From: Vreelandella venusta
GTDB taxonomy: Bacteria; Pseudomonadota; Gammaproteobacteria; Pseudomonadales; Halomonadaceae
Length of the DNA: 64,000 bases
NCBI RefSeq assembly: GCF_007989605.1
Contig: NZ_BJUL01000001.1
Span: 406,518-470,517 of the forward strand
Direction of reading: 5' to 3'
In this document: one piece after another, positions 54,205 through 64,000 of the stretch
How positions within the stretch are numbered: the first letter of the stretch is position 1
How the letters are laid out: the number at the start of each line of letters is the position of its first letter
Translations under genes and position numbers: made by a program
Notes under the pieces: model-generated
What the model was told of the DNA's origin: nothing
The model's input: the letters and a program-made list of their open reading frames with translations, nothing else
Databases searched by the model: none

Positions 54205-54418
54205 TGTGCGCTCTGAACGCTGTTTTTAAGGCCATCGCATATTCAACGCAACTTAATCTCTCCTGCTGTGCTCAAATTATTAAACATTGTGCGTTGAAGG
54301 TTTAGTCATCACTTTTTGCTAATGCTGACTACGCTGATAGAGCAACACCTCGTATTGCGCACCGCTTGATGTTTGGGCTTGGCGGTAGCTGCTGGGGGAT
54401 GGGCCACAGGAGAGTTCC

Positions 54419-56341
54419 ATGAGCATCTTTGATCACGTTCAAGACCGATTTGCCCGCGTTCAGCAAGAGGACATGAGCCTAGAGGAGTATTTGGCGCTTT
54501 GTCGCCGTGATCCAAAGGTTTATGCCAGCGCCGCAGAGCGTATGCTGGAAGCCATTGGCGAGCCTGAAGTGATCGACACGGCGAAAGACCCGCGTCTATC
54601 ACGCATTTTCTCGAACAAGGTGATTCGCCGCTATCCTGCTTTTGCTGAATTTCATGGTATGGAAGAAGCTATCGAGCAAATTGTGTCGTACTTCCGTCAT
54701 GCCGCGCAGGGGTTAGAAGAGCGTAAGCAAATTCTCTATTTACTGGGACCAGTAGGTGGCGGTAAATCGTCGCTGGCTGAGCGCTTGAAGCTGTTGATGG
54801 AACGTATCCCGTTCTATGCCATTAAAGACTCACCGGTGTATGAATCACCGCTAGGGCTTTTTTCGCCGGAAGAAGATGGTGAGCTTCTGGAACAAGAGTA
54901 CGGTATTCCCCAGCGCTATCTGCGCAGTGTAATGTCGCCATGGGCGGCGAAACGCTTAAAAGAGGCAGGCGGCGATATTTCTCAGTTCCGGGTGGTGCGC
55001 CTTTATCCCTCGCGGTTAAATCAAATTGCCATCTCCAAAACTGAGCCTGGCGATGAAAATAACCAGGATATCTCGTCGTTAGTGGGTAAAGTCGATATTC
55101 GTCAGTTGGAGCTTTACTCGCAAGATGACCCCGATGCCTATAGCTTCTCTGGCGGGCTCTGCCGCGCTAACCAAGGGCTTATGGAGTTCGTCGAGATGTT
55201 TAAAGCACCGATTAAGGTGCTGCATCCATTACTTACCGCCACTCAAGAAGGTAACTACAACCCTACAGAAGGCATGGGGGCGATTCCTTTTGACGGGGTG
55301 ATTTTAGCCCACTCGAATGAATCGGAATGGCAGGCATTTCGCAATAACCGCAACAACGAAGCATTTTTGGATCGTGTCTATATCGTCAAAGTGCCTTACT
55401 GTCTGCGGGTCTCTGAAGAAATCAAGATTTACCAAAAACTGCTCGAAGACTCCTCGCTTAATGCCGCCCCTTGCGCGCCTGATACGCTGCGCATGCTGGC
55501 GCAGTTCTCGGTGCTTTCGCGGCTAAAAGTGCCAGAAAACTCCAGCATCTACTCCAAGATGCGCGTCTATGATGGCGAAAACCTGAAAGACACCGATCCT
55601 CGAGCAAAGTCGATCCAAGAGTATCGTGATGCGGCGGGGGTGGATGAAGGCATGCAGGGATTGTCTACCCGTTTCGCCTTCAAGATACTTTCTAAAGTGT
55701 TTAACTTCGATGGCACTGAAGTTGCCGCGAACCCTGTGCATTTGCTGTATGTGCTAGAGCAAGCATTAGAGCGGGAGCAACTGCCTTCAGAGGTATTTGA
55801 ACGCTATATCGGCTTTATCAAAGAGTTTCTGGCACCGCGCTATGTCGATTTCATTGGTAAGGAAATCCAAACGGCGTATCTGGAATCTTATAGCGAGTAT
55901 GGGCAGAACATCTTTGATCGCTACGTAACCTACGCGGATTTCTGGATTCAAGATCAGGAGTATCGCGACCCCGAAACGGGCGAATTGTTGAACCGCCAGT
56001 CACTCAATGACGAGCTCGAAAAAATTGAGAAACCAGCAGGTATCTCTAACCCGAAAGACTTCCGTCATGAAGTGGTTAATTTCGTATTGCGGGCGCGTGC
56101 GCAAAACAATGGTATGAACCCCAGTTGGCAGTCTTATGAAAAGCTCAAAGGCGTTATCGAGCATAAGATGTTTGCTAACACTGAAGAGCTATTACCGGTT
56201 ATTTCGTTTAATGCGAAGGCGTCGAAGTCGGATCAGAAGAAGCACGAGGACTTTGTGGCGCGCATGGTGGATCGTGGCTATACCGAGAAACAGGTTCGGC
56301 TGCTTTCCGAGTGGTATCTACGCGTGCGCAAGTCCCAGTAG
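54419..56341 (+). CDS. prkA: PrkA serine protein kinase (YeaG)
   Basis: 640 residues, matching YeaG in length. N-terminal AAA part: GMEEAIEQIVSYFRHAAQG and Walker A LLGPVGGGKSSLAERLKLL (about 112-122). The PrkA C-terminal kinase-like part includes GIPQRYLRSVMSPWAAKRL, GDENNQDISSLVGKVDIRQLE and the conserved FKAPIKVLHPLLTATQEGNYNPTEGMGAIPFDGVILAHSNE. E. coli YeaG is an RpoS-controlled kinase in nitrogen starvation and stationary phase. First gene of prkA-yeaH-spoVR, with 19- and 20-bp gaps. AGGAGAG precedes the ATG. Confidence 0.95.
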   Translation: MSIFDHVQDRFARVQQEDMSLEEYLALCRRDPKVYASAAERMLEAIGEPEVIDTAKDPRLSRIFSNKVIRRYPAFAEFHGMEEAIEQIVSYFRHAAQGLEERKQILYLLGPVGGGKSSLAERLKLLMERIPFYAIKDSPVYESPLGLFSPEEDGELLEQEYGIPQRYLRSVMSPWAAKRLKEAGGDISQFRVVRLYPSRLNQIAISKTEPGDENNQDISSLVGKVDIRQLELYSQDDPDAYSFSGGLCRANQGLMEFVEMFKAPIKVLHPLLTATQEGNYNPTEGMGAIPFDGVILAHSNESEWQAFRNNRNNEAFLDRVYIVKVPYCLRVSEEIKIYQKLLEDSSLNAAPCAPDTLRMLAQFSVLSRLKVPENSSIYSKMRVYDGENLKDTDPRAKSIQEYRDAAGVDEGMQGLSTRFAFKILSKVFNFDGTEVAANPVHLLYVLEQALEREQLPSEVFERYIGFIKEFLAPRYVDFIGKEIQTAYLESYSEYGQNIFDRYVTYADFWIQDQEYRDPETGELLNRQSLNDELEKIEKPAGISNPKDFRHEVVNFVLRARAQNNGMNPSWQSYEKLKGVIEHKMFANTEELLPVISFNAKASKSDQKKHEDFVARMVDRGYTEKQVRLLSEWYLRVRKSQ

Positions 56342-56360
56342 CGGATAATCGGGAGGTCGT

Positions 56361-57650
56361 ATGACCTACTTTATTGATCGAAGGCCTAACGCTAAGCACA
56401 AAAGCGCGGTCAATCGGCAGCGCTTTTTGGAACGTTATCGCAAACATATCAAGCGCTCGGTGGAGGAGGCGGTTAACCGCCGCTCCATTACTGATATGGA
56501 GCGAGGGGAAAAGGTATCCATTCCTACCAAGGATATCTCTGAGCCGGTGTTTCAACATGGCCCGGGTGGCGCGCGCAATATTGTATCGCCCGGCAACAAG
56601 GAGTTTTTAGAAGGCGATAAAATTCGCCGCCCTGGTGGTCAGGGCGGTGGCGAGGGGGCGGGCGAAGGCGGGGCTTCCAATCAAGGCGAGGGTGACGACG
56701 AGTTTGCATTTACCCTAAGCCGTGAGGAGTTTTTGGAGTTTGTATTTGATGGTCTTGAGTTGCCCCATTTGCAGCGCAAGCCACTGAAGTCACTCGAAGA
56801 GATAAAAATGGTGCGTGCGGGGCTTGCGCGTGACGGAGTGCCGTCGCGAATTAGCATTACCCGATCAATGCGGGAAGCTTACGCACGCCGTATTGCCATG
56901 CGTGCCCCTATTAAGCGAGCGTTGAAAGAGGCTCAAGAGGCGCTCGCAGCAGAAGAGCGCAAGGACCCGGTACTGCGCAACCCTGCGAGAGTAGTTGAGC
57001 TAAAGGCAGAAATAGAGCGTTTGGAAAAGCGTATTGAGGCGGTGCCATTTATTGACACTTATGATCTGCGTTACCACCAGTTGGCAGCGCAGCCTCAGCC
57101 TTCGAGCCAGGCGGTGATGTTCTGTGTCATGGACGTTTCTGGTTCTATGACGCAAAACCACAAAGATATCGCTAAACGCTTTTTCTTACTGCTCTATTTG
57201 TTTTTGGAAAAGCATTACGAAAAAGTAGAGCTGGTGTTTGTGCGCCACCACACGGCTGCGAGAGAGGTTAGCGAGGAGGAGTTTTTCTACTCTCGAGAAA
57301 CCGGTGGCACCATTGTTTCCAGCGCACTCACCCTGGTAAATAAAATCATCGAAAAACGCTACCCCGCTGGACAGTGGAATCTCTATGTCGCCCAGGCATC
57401 GGACGGCGATAACTGGGATGATGACTCGAATATTTGCCGGGACTTACTGGTTAAACAGCTTATGCCGCAGTTGCAGTACTACGCATATGTGGAAATTACT
57501 CCTCATGAGCATCAATCGCTGTGGCATGAATATGAAGCGGTCGCCGCACAGTTCCCCGAACGGTTTGCAATGCGCCAAATTGTTGATGCTGGGGATATCT
57601 ACCCTGTCTTCCGTGAGCTGTTTAAACGTCGGTTGAGTCAAGAGCAGTAA
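56361..57650 (+). CDS. yeaH: YeaH/YhbH family protein (DUF444)
   Basis: 429 residues. The N-terminus [28 protein letters not shown] and the [25 protein letters not shown] motif are the DUF444 marks. A Gly-rich acidic linker spans about 92-112. The C-terminal von Willebrand A-like domain has the MIDAS start [19 protein letters not shown] (about residues 255-273) and the later [10 protein letters not shown]. It works with PrkA and SpoVR in stationary-phase stress in E. coli, but its biochemical role is unknown. Middle gene of the operon; GGGAGG precedes the ATG. Confidence 0.93.
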   Translation: MTYFIDRRPNAKHKSAVNRQRFLERYRKHIKRSVEEAVNRRSITDMERGEKVSIPTKDISEPVFQHGPGGARNIVSPGNKEFLEGDKIRRPGGQGGGEGAGEGGASNQGEGDDEFAFTLSREEFLEFVFDGLELPHLQRKPLKSLEEIKMVRAGLARDGVPSRISITRSMREAYARRIAMRAPIKRALKEAQEALAAEERKDPVLRNPARVVELKAEIERLEKRIEAVPFIDTYDLRYHQLAAQPQPSSQAVMFCVMDVSGSMTQNHKDIAKRFFLLLYLFLEKHYEKVELVFVRHHTAAREVSEEEFFYSRETGGTIVSSALTLVNKIIEKRYPAGQWNLYVAQASDGDNWDDDSNICRDLLVKQLMPQLQYYAYVEITPHEHQSLWHEYEAVAAQFPERFAMRQIVDAGDIYPVFRELFKRRLSQEQ

Positions 57651-57670
57651 CGTGAACCGAGGAGTACGCC

Positions 57671-59233
57671 ATGAGTGTAGCCCGTAAGCCAATAGCGACC
57701 GGTTCCGACTGGAATTTTAGTGTGTTGGAACGCTTCGACGAGGAACTCGCCAGGCTCGCTGATGAGTACCGCCTAGATACTTATCCCAATCAAATAGAAG
57801 TGATTACCACTGAACAGATGATGGATGCCTACGCGAGCGTAGGGATGCCGGTAGGTTATCATCACTGGTCGTTTGGTAAGCAGTTTCTTGCCGTTGAGCA
57901 AGCCTACAAGCGCGGCCAGATGGGGCTTGCCTATGAGCTGGTGATCAACTCCAATCCATGTATTGCCTATCTAATGGAAGAGAACACGTTAATGATGCAG
58001 GTATTGGTCATTGCGCATGCCTGCTATGGACATAACTCTTTCTTTAAAGGCAATTACTTGTTCCGCGCCTGGACCGATGCCGATTCCATCGTTGATTACC
58101 TAGTATTTGCTCGTAAGTATATTGCGCAGTGTGAAGAGCGCCACGGTGTCCATGCCGTGGAGCAATTGTTAGATGCCTGTCACGCTCTCCAAAACTACGG
58201 TGTAGACCGTTACAAGCGGCCCTCACCTATTTCTGCTGAAGAAGAGGTAAGGCGTCAGGAAGAGCGCGAAGCTTACCTGCAAACCCAGGTCAATATGTTG
58301 TGGCGCACGATTCCTGACGCGCCCGATGGCGTTACTCCACTGCCGGGTAGTTTACACAGTGAGGCAGATCCACTTGGCCTGCATAGCGGTGGTATTTATC
58401 CCTCAGAGCCACAGGAAAACTTGCTCTACTTTATTGAGAAAAATGCGCCACTTCTAGCTCCCTGGCAGCGCGAAATTGTACGTATCGTTCGTAAGCTGGC
58501 GCAGTACTTTTATCCCCAGAGGCAAACCCAGGTGATGAACGAAGGGTGGGCGTGTTTCTGGCACTATACGCTGATGAATCGTTTATACGATGAAGGGAAA
58601 GTCGATGAAGGCTTGATGCTGGAGTTTTTGCAATCCCATGCCGCGGTTATCAATCAGCCAGGGTTTGATAGCCCTCACTACAGCGGTCTTAATCCCTACG
58701 CGCTAGGGTTTGCGATCTTTATGGATATTAAGCGGATTTGTGATGCGCCAACGGATGAAGACCGGGAGTGGTTTCCCGATATTGCGGGTAGCCCGTGGCG
58801 CGATACCGTTGAGTTTGCAATGCGAAACTTCAAGGATGAATCGTTTATTCAGCAGTTTTTATCCCCCAAGGTAATGCGCGATCTCAAGCTGTTCTTAATT
58901 GTTGATGATGATCAGGTGGAAACACTGGAAGTCGCAGCAATTCATAATGAACGGGGGTATCGGCGAGTACGCGAAGCACTTTCAACTCAATATGCGTTAT
59001 CGGTGCGTGAGCCCAATATCCAAGTTGTCGAAGCGGCCATACGTGGGGATCGTTCGCTGACGTTACATCATGTACAAGATAGTCGTCGGCCCCTTGGCCG
59101 CAGCGTGTATCCGGTGATTCGCCACTTGCAGCAACTATGGGGATTCCCGGTGCATTTAATCTCAATGGAAGAGGGCCGTGTGACGCGCCGTTACCAGTGG
59201 CCGATTGAGGAGGAAAACAAAGAGGTGAGTTAA
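57671..59233 (+). CDS. SpoVR family protein (YcgB)
   Basis: 520 residues, close to E. coli YcgB (510). Conserved blocks: YHHWSFGKQFLAVEQAYKRGQMGLAYELVINSNPCIAYLMEENT, the AHACYGHNSFFKGNYLF His-rich motif (about 116-132), QTQVMNEGWACFWHYTLMNRLYDEG and GLNPYALGFAIFMDIKRI. The family is named after a Bacillus spore-cortex protein; in Gram-negatives it belongs to the RpoS regulon with yeaGH. Third gene of the operon. A Gln/His/Glu set in these motifs could bind metal, which is inference. A hairpin follows the stop. Confidence 0.93.
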   Translation: MSVARKPIATGSDWNFSVLERFDEELARLADEYRLDTYPNQIEVITTEQMMDAYASVGMPVGYHHWSFGKQFLAVEQAYKRGQMGLAYELVINSNPCIAYLMEENTLMMQVLVIAHACYGHNSFFKGNYLFRAWTDADSIVDYLVFARKYIAQCEERHGVHAVEQLLDACHALQNYGVDRYKRPSPISAEEEVRRQEEREAYLQTQVNMLWRTIPDAPDGVTPLPGSLHSEADPLGLHSGGIYPSEPQENLLYFIEKNAPLLAPWQREIVRIVRKLAQYFYPQRQTQVMNEGWACFWHYTLMNRLYDEGKVDEGLMLEFLQSHAAVINQPGFDSPHYSGLNPYALGFAIFMDIKRICDAPTDEDREWFPDIAGSPWRDTVEFAMRNFKDESFIQQFLSPKVMRDLKLFLIVDDDQVETLEVAAIHNERGYRRVREALSTQYALSVREPNIQVVEAAIRGDRSLTLHHVQDSRRPLGRSVYPVIRHLQQLWGFPVHLISMEEGRVTRRYQWPIEEENKEVS

Positions 59234-59243
59234 GGCTAACTAA

Positions 59244-59268
59244 CTACCCCGCAGTAAACGCGGGGTAG
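59244..59268. terminator. Terminator-like hairpin between spoVR and the HiPIP gene
   Basis: Perfect 9-bp stem CTACCCCGC (59244-59252) / GCGGGGTAG (59260-59268), loop AGTAAAC, between convergent genes. T-runs are short. Confidence 0.6.
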
Positions 59269-59312
59269 TGGTAAAGCTTGGCTATTTTACCAAGCCCTGC
59301 CGGCGACTAACG

Positions 59313-59627
59313 TTAGCCTTTGGCAGTCCAGGACTGGCACCAGCCTCCCGGCTCAACGCTATTTTGCGGGAATAGTTGGCAGCCTTCAGTTTCTGCATTA
59401 AAGAACATGCAATTTGAACACAACTCACCTTCCTCATAGGCTGGATGGTCGCTTGCGTCACTGGCTGCCGCAACGTAATTAAGCGCCTGGGCAGTAGAGT
59501 TGGAGGGATCAAGGCGCGGCAGTTCCTGGGCAAAAGCAGTCTTTGACAGGATACCTACACCCAATGGCAGGGCGGCTAGGCCCATTACGCTATTACGCAT
59601 GAACTTACGACGGCTCTGATTAGCCAT
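59313..59627 (-). CDS. High-potential iron-sulfur protein (HiPIP)
   Basis: 104 residues. Tat signal SRRKFMRNSVMGLAALPLGVG (about 5-25) ending near AFAQ. The mature part has the four Cys of a [4Fe-4S] HiPIP: CSNC (about 69-72), one in EGCQLFPQ (about 82) and the last in GGWCQSW (about 97). It is a periplasmic electron carrier between a cytochrome complex and an oxidase or reductase. Common in halophilic gammaproteobacteria. AAGGAG precedes the ATG. Its partner is not visible here; the TtrBCA-like enzyme is a distant possibility only. Confidence 0.92.
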   Translation of the reverse strand: MANQSRRKFMRNSVMGLAALPLGVGILSKTAFAQELPRLDPSNSTAQALNYVAAASDASDHPAYEEGELCSNCMFFNAETEGCQLFPQNSVEPGGWCQSWTAKG

Positions 59628-59808
59628 GGTGTCTCCTTAGCGTCACGGTTTGACGTTTTTTTGCTTATGTTGTTGGGTGGTGATCCACCTCTAATACTCC
59701 GACAAAACTAAGAAACCGGAGTTCTCTAAGCCATGCTAGCGCATGCTCAAAATTAGTGCGAATAACCTTATGAAAAGCGCGACAATTAACCACGTCACTG
59801 AGCGGTGC

Positions 59809-59836
59809 TTGGTCTTGGCAAGCAGCCTGTTATACT
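59809..59836 (+). promoter_or_regulatory. Sigma-70 type promoter for the Lrp-domain gene
   Basis: -35 TTGGTC (59809-59814), 16-bp spacer, -10 TATACT (59831-59836), about 45 bp before the ATG. Confidence 0.5.
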
Positions 59837-59882
59837 CGCCTCTGGTTGCTGATTAGATTGTTAACGCTACTTTGGGGGTGTC

Positions 59883-60158
59883 ATGCAAAACGCTGTGATT
59901 TTAATCAATACTGAGAAAGGCCAGGTAAAAGCAGTCGCTGAGCGCCTTGCTGATGTAGACGGTATTAGCGAAGTCTATTCGACGTGTGGTCGCTATGATT
60001 TGGTCGCGATAGCCCGTACCCCTGATTTTGAAAGCCTTGCTGAACTGGTCACAGAACGACTAAATGCTGTCGAGGGTATTAGCGATACCGAAACACTCAA
60101 TGCGATGCAGGTACACTCCCGTCACGACCTAGAAACGATGTTTTCCCTGGGCTGGTAA
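59883..60158 (+). CDS. Stand-alone Lrp/AsnC ligand-binding (RAM) domain protein
   Basis: 91 residues: only the effector domain of the Lrp/AsnC family, with no HTH. AVILINTEKGQVKAVAERLADVDGISEVYSTCGRYDLVAIARTPDFESLAELVTERLNAVEGI is the alpha-beta RAM fold, beginning at residue 3. Such single-domain proteins occur in many bacteria and archaea, where they can bind amino acids or cap full-length Lrp paralogs. GGGGGTG precedes the ATG. It lies 62 bp before the nuclease gene on the same strand and may be co-transcribed. The length shows no truncation of a longer gene. Confidence 0.85.
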   Translation: MQNAVILINTEKGQVKAVAERLADVDGISEVYSTCGRYDLVAIARTPDFESLAELVTERLNAVEGISDTETLNAMQVHSRHDLETMFSLGW

Positions 60159-60220
60159 CCGGCAAATTAGCTGATATAAAAAAGCAGGATGCAGAATCAT
60201 TATTGTAGGGAGTAAGGCTG

Positions 60221-61084
60221 TTGGGAAAATCGCTTTCGCGCTGGCGTCGTCGGGGAAAACGCCTGGGTATCGCTGTGCTTTTTGTCGTAGTAGGAACGGG
60301 GCTTTGGGAGTTTCAGGAACGTCAGCATCAGAATGATTATACCTGGATGGGCGTGCCTACCTGGGATGGGTTTCAGCTAACAACATTTCACCGTGTGCTG
60401 AGAAACGATGGCTTTTTAGCGGGATGGTCTGATGTGCGGGTAAACCCACTTTGGGTCAGCTATCAAGTCGAAGCGGTGCCCGATGATACTCGTATTGGCC
60501 CGCGGCCTAATTTTAAAGCTGACTGGCGCACGTTATGGCCAGTAGGTACTGATAGCTATTCCGGCAGTGGTTATGATCGCGGACACTTAGCACCTAACTA
60601 TGCCATTGCAGCGGTGCATGGTCGTAACGCTCAGGTCGATACCTTCTTGATGAGTAATATGACGCCTCAGCGGCCTAACTTGAATCGCCAGCTTTGGCAG
60701 CGCCTTGAAGAGTCGGTGATGGACCATTTTGCGCCGCGCTTTGATCGCTTACAGGTGATTACTGGGCCTATTTTTCCTGAGCACTTCATGGACAATGCGT
60801 TTAATCGCGTTGGTTTTGTGGAAGTGCCAGAAGCGTTTTATAAGATTATCGTTGTGCCGAGTGAAGAGGCGCCGTTGGCGCTTGCCTTTATTATGCCGCA
60901 GGACGTTCGTGGTAATGAGTCGTTAGCCGATTATCTGGTGACTATCGATGAGATAGAGTCGCGCACAGGGCTGAATTTCTTCCCTGATTTAGCGGCAGAG
61001 CGTGAAGCTGTTCTGGAAGGGCAATTGCGTACTCAAGGCTGGGCGCTAGAAGAAGTAGCGCGACGTCCTGGGCGTTTCCAGTAA
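60221..61084 (+). CDS. Membrane-anchored DNA/RNA non-specific endonuclease (NUC family)
   Basis: 287 residues from a TTG start, with AGGGAG and AAGG upstream; no ATG or GTG in frame is early enough to keep the membrane anchor. A basic start (RWRRRGKRL) leads into a single membrane segment, about residues 14-30, then an external domain. The catalytic motif DRGHLAPNYA (His about residue 125) and the downstream MSNMTPQRPNLNRQLWQRLEE (metal-binding Asn) are those of Serratia/NucA-type nucleases. It probably acts in the periplasm or outside, for DNA breakdown or nutrient use. No inhibitor gene is adjacent, as expected if it is exported. Confidence 0.88.
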   Translation: MGKSLSRWRRRGKRLGIAVLFVVVGTGLWEFQERQHQNDYTWMGVPTWDGFQLTTFHRVLRNDGFLAGWSDVRVNPLWVSYQVEAVPDDTRIGPRPNFKADWRTLWPVGTDSYSGSGYDRGHLAPNYAIAAVHGRNAQVDTFLMSNMTPQRPNLNRQLWQRLEESVMDHFAPRFDRLQVITGPIFPEHFMDNAFNRVGFVEVPEAFYKIIVVPSEEAPLALAFIMPQDVRGNESLADYLVTIDEIESRTGLNFFPDLAAEREAVLEGQLRTQGWALEEVARRPGRFQ

Positions 61085-61098
61085 TTTGTCTAATTGAA

Positions 61099-61128
61099 GC
61101 ATTTAAAGTCAAGGCATTTAAAGTCAAA
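61099..61128. repeat. 15-bp direct repeat after the nuclease gene
   Basis: GCATTTAAAGTCAAG (61099-61113) and GCATTTAAAGTCAAA (61114-61128), adjacent, 15 bp past the nuclease stop. Confidence 0.6.
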
Positions 61129-61240
61129 GTGCTTTCGAGGACATAGGCTTAACGCGACGGCAATCTCGTTTAGTTCTTTCGTCTAGCTGTCTCGTCTATC
61201 TGTCTCGCCTAGCTCTTCCTGGCTAGGGGTGTTTGACAGC

Positions 61241-61285
61241 GAGATGGATGCTGATGGGCTGACAGAAAGTTTTATCTTTGCCTGA
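61241..61285 (+). pseudogene. Remnant of a second DUF4214 gene 3' end
   Basis: In-frame codons end in LTESFIFA-stop (61259-61285), matching [12 protein letters not shown] at the end of the intact gene (63769-63795). The DNA similarity continues without gaps past the stop for about 35 bp into a matching terminator. Upstream of 61259 the match fades, so only the last few codons survive. It looks like the relic of a deleted paralog or a partial duplication. Confidence 0.6.
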
Positions 61286-61308
61286 TAGTGCAACTTGGAC
61301 AGTAATTT

Positions 61309-61358
61309 AAACGGCTACTCTTCTTCTTGACTCGTGTTGAGATAGAGTAGCCGTTTTT
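61309..61358 (+). terminator. Terminator of the remnant, paralogous to the one at 63819
   Basis: Stem AAACGGCTACTCT / AGAGTAGCCGTTT with the T-run TTTTT at 61354-61358. The left arm aligns with that of the terminator after the intact gene. Confidence 0.8.
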
Positions 61359-61773
61359 ATTGCATGGAGGCCCCAGAACTTATTTGAACACTTGTCTTAA
61401 AATAAACAACGATCATAAAAAAAGATAGCTACTTACCCAGCACTTCTTTCTAGGCATTATCAGCCGTTCCCCTCGTGACTACGACAAGCGTTTTTACGTG
61501 ACGTGGATAGCTACATCATAGCTACATCGGCATAACACAAGCGCTCGCTGGCAAGCCATATTCAATCTGAACTTCTTGGTGGGCTGAATTTTATGTATTT
61601 TGTCTAAGTTAGACTAATTATTCTTACAGGTTGATATGGCGGTAGTGGCATGGTTGTTGCTAATATTTGAATGCCCATTTGGGCTATACATCTTCACTCT
61701 TGATTAAGCATATATTTATGCGGTGTGTTCTGAGCAATCATGCTAATGGATCAGTACTGGAGGGGATAGGTAA

Positions 61774-63795
<2,022 letters not shown>

Positions 63796-64000
63796 TAGTG
63801 CAACTTCGTTCGTAATCTAAGCGGCTATTCTTCCTAAAATGACGACGGTCGAGAAGAGTAGTCGCTTTATTTATCTTCAGCCCAACAAGCACCAACGCTC
63901 TAGGGGAATCGAGGCATGACAGGTAGATATGAGATTTAAACGTCAGAGGGGAAGTAAGTGTAAATGAGGAGGGAGAGGGGGAGTCAATAACATTACAGTG
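63796..64000. other. 3' flank of the secreted protein gene to the window end
   Basis: After the terminator at 63819-63873 nothing recognisable is seen; a purine-rich stretch at about 63930-63980 ends the window. Confidence 0.6.
63819..63873 (+). terminator. Terminator after the secreted repeat protein gene
   Basis: Imperfect 15-bp stem AAGCGGCTATTCTTC (63819-63833) / GAAGAGTAGTCGCTT (63853-63867), then TATTTAT. Confidence 0.75.

Larger units (their letters stand above)
61085..61773. other. 689-bp gap upstream of the secreted repeat protein
   Basis: Holds a 15-bp direct repeat (61099-61113 and 61114-61128), a GTCTCGTCTA-type repeated stretch near 61181-61213, a gene remnant with its own terminator (61241-61358), an 11-bp repeat ATAGCTACATC near 61508, a palindrome GTCTAAGTTAGAC (61602-61614) and an AT-rich leader. 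No complete gene is visible. Confidence 0.65.

Overview
The window reads as a stretch of gammaproteobacterial chromosome, most like Halomonas or another member of the Halomonadaceae. I base this on the set of protein families and their style: split recC and recB-recD, arginine uptake beside astE, a TtrBCA-type molybdoenzyme, the prkA-yeaH-spoVR trio, a HiPIP and moderately GC-rich codon use. The species is inference. I see no tRNA, rRNA, CRISPR array, prophage or complete insertion sequence. Most of the window is ordinary core metabolism, with accessory genes between.

Layout. 1-1.9 kb: the 3' part of an AT-rich superfamily 2 helicase whose stop codon lies inside an attC-like imperfect palindrome, possibly the last cassette of an integron or a decayed array; a terminator follows. 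2-14.3 kb: the RecBCD genes (recB-recD overlapping, recC apart), with pncB, a DUF2938 membrane protein and a divergent MerR regulator between them. 14.4-15 kb: a HigBA-type toxin-antitoxin pair. 15.2-18.3 kb: ilvD and chrA. 18.3-23.3 kb: a ttrB-ttrC-ttrA-like operon for an exported molybdopterin reductase, with an FNR-type box upstream. 23.6-26.7 kb: a small HTH protein, purE-purK and a TraX-family membrane protein.

26.8-34.4 kb is an accessory block. It holds a signal-peptide serine hydrolase, a two-partner-secretion outer membrane transporter (TpsB/ShlB type) and a second serine hydrolase in one operon, divergent from a large winged-helix/ATPase regulator. No TpsA-type substrate is present, so this is the best candidate here for an undescribed secretion/hydrolase system.

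34.5-39.1 kb: a basic amino acid ABC transporter beside astE, suggesting arginine uptake feeding arginine catabolism. 39.4-50.7 kb: wrbA, a tartrate/D-malate dehydrogenase, a lipocalin lipoprotein, a YjbQ protein, a fusion of a degenerate metallophosphoesterase with a GT4 glycosyltransferase, a TVP38 protein, an alanine/sodium symporter, azoreductase, an alkyltransferase-like protein, a GNAT-nitrilase fusion and an EamA transporter. 50.9-54.1 kb: a fadH-type dienoyl-CoA reductase and threonine aldolase. 54.4-59.2 kb: the prkA-yeaH-spoVR stress operon. 59.3-61.1 kb: HiPIP, a stand-alone Lrp/AsnC ligand domain and a membrane-anchored DNA/RNA endonuclease. 61.1-64 kb: a secreted repeat protein (choice-of-anchor L, a Pro-Glu tract, DUF4214), preceded by a diverged copy of its own 3' end and terminator.
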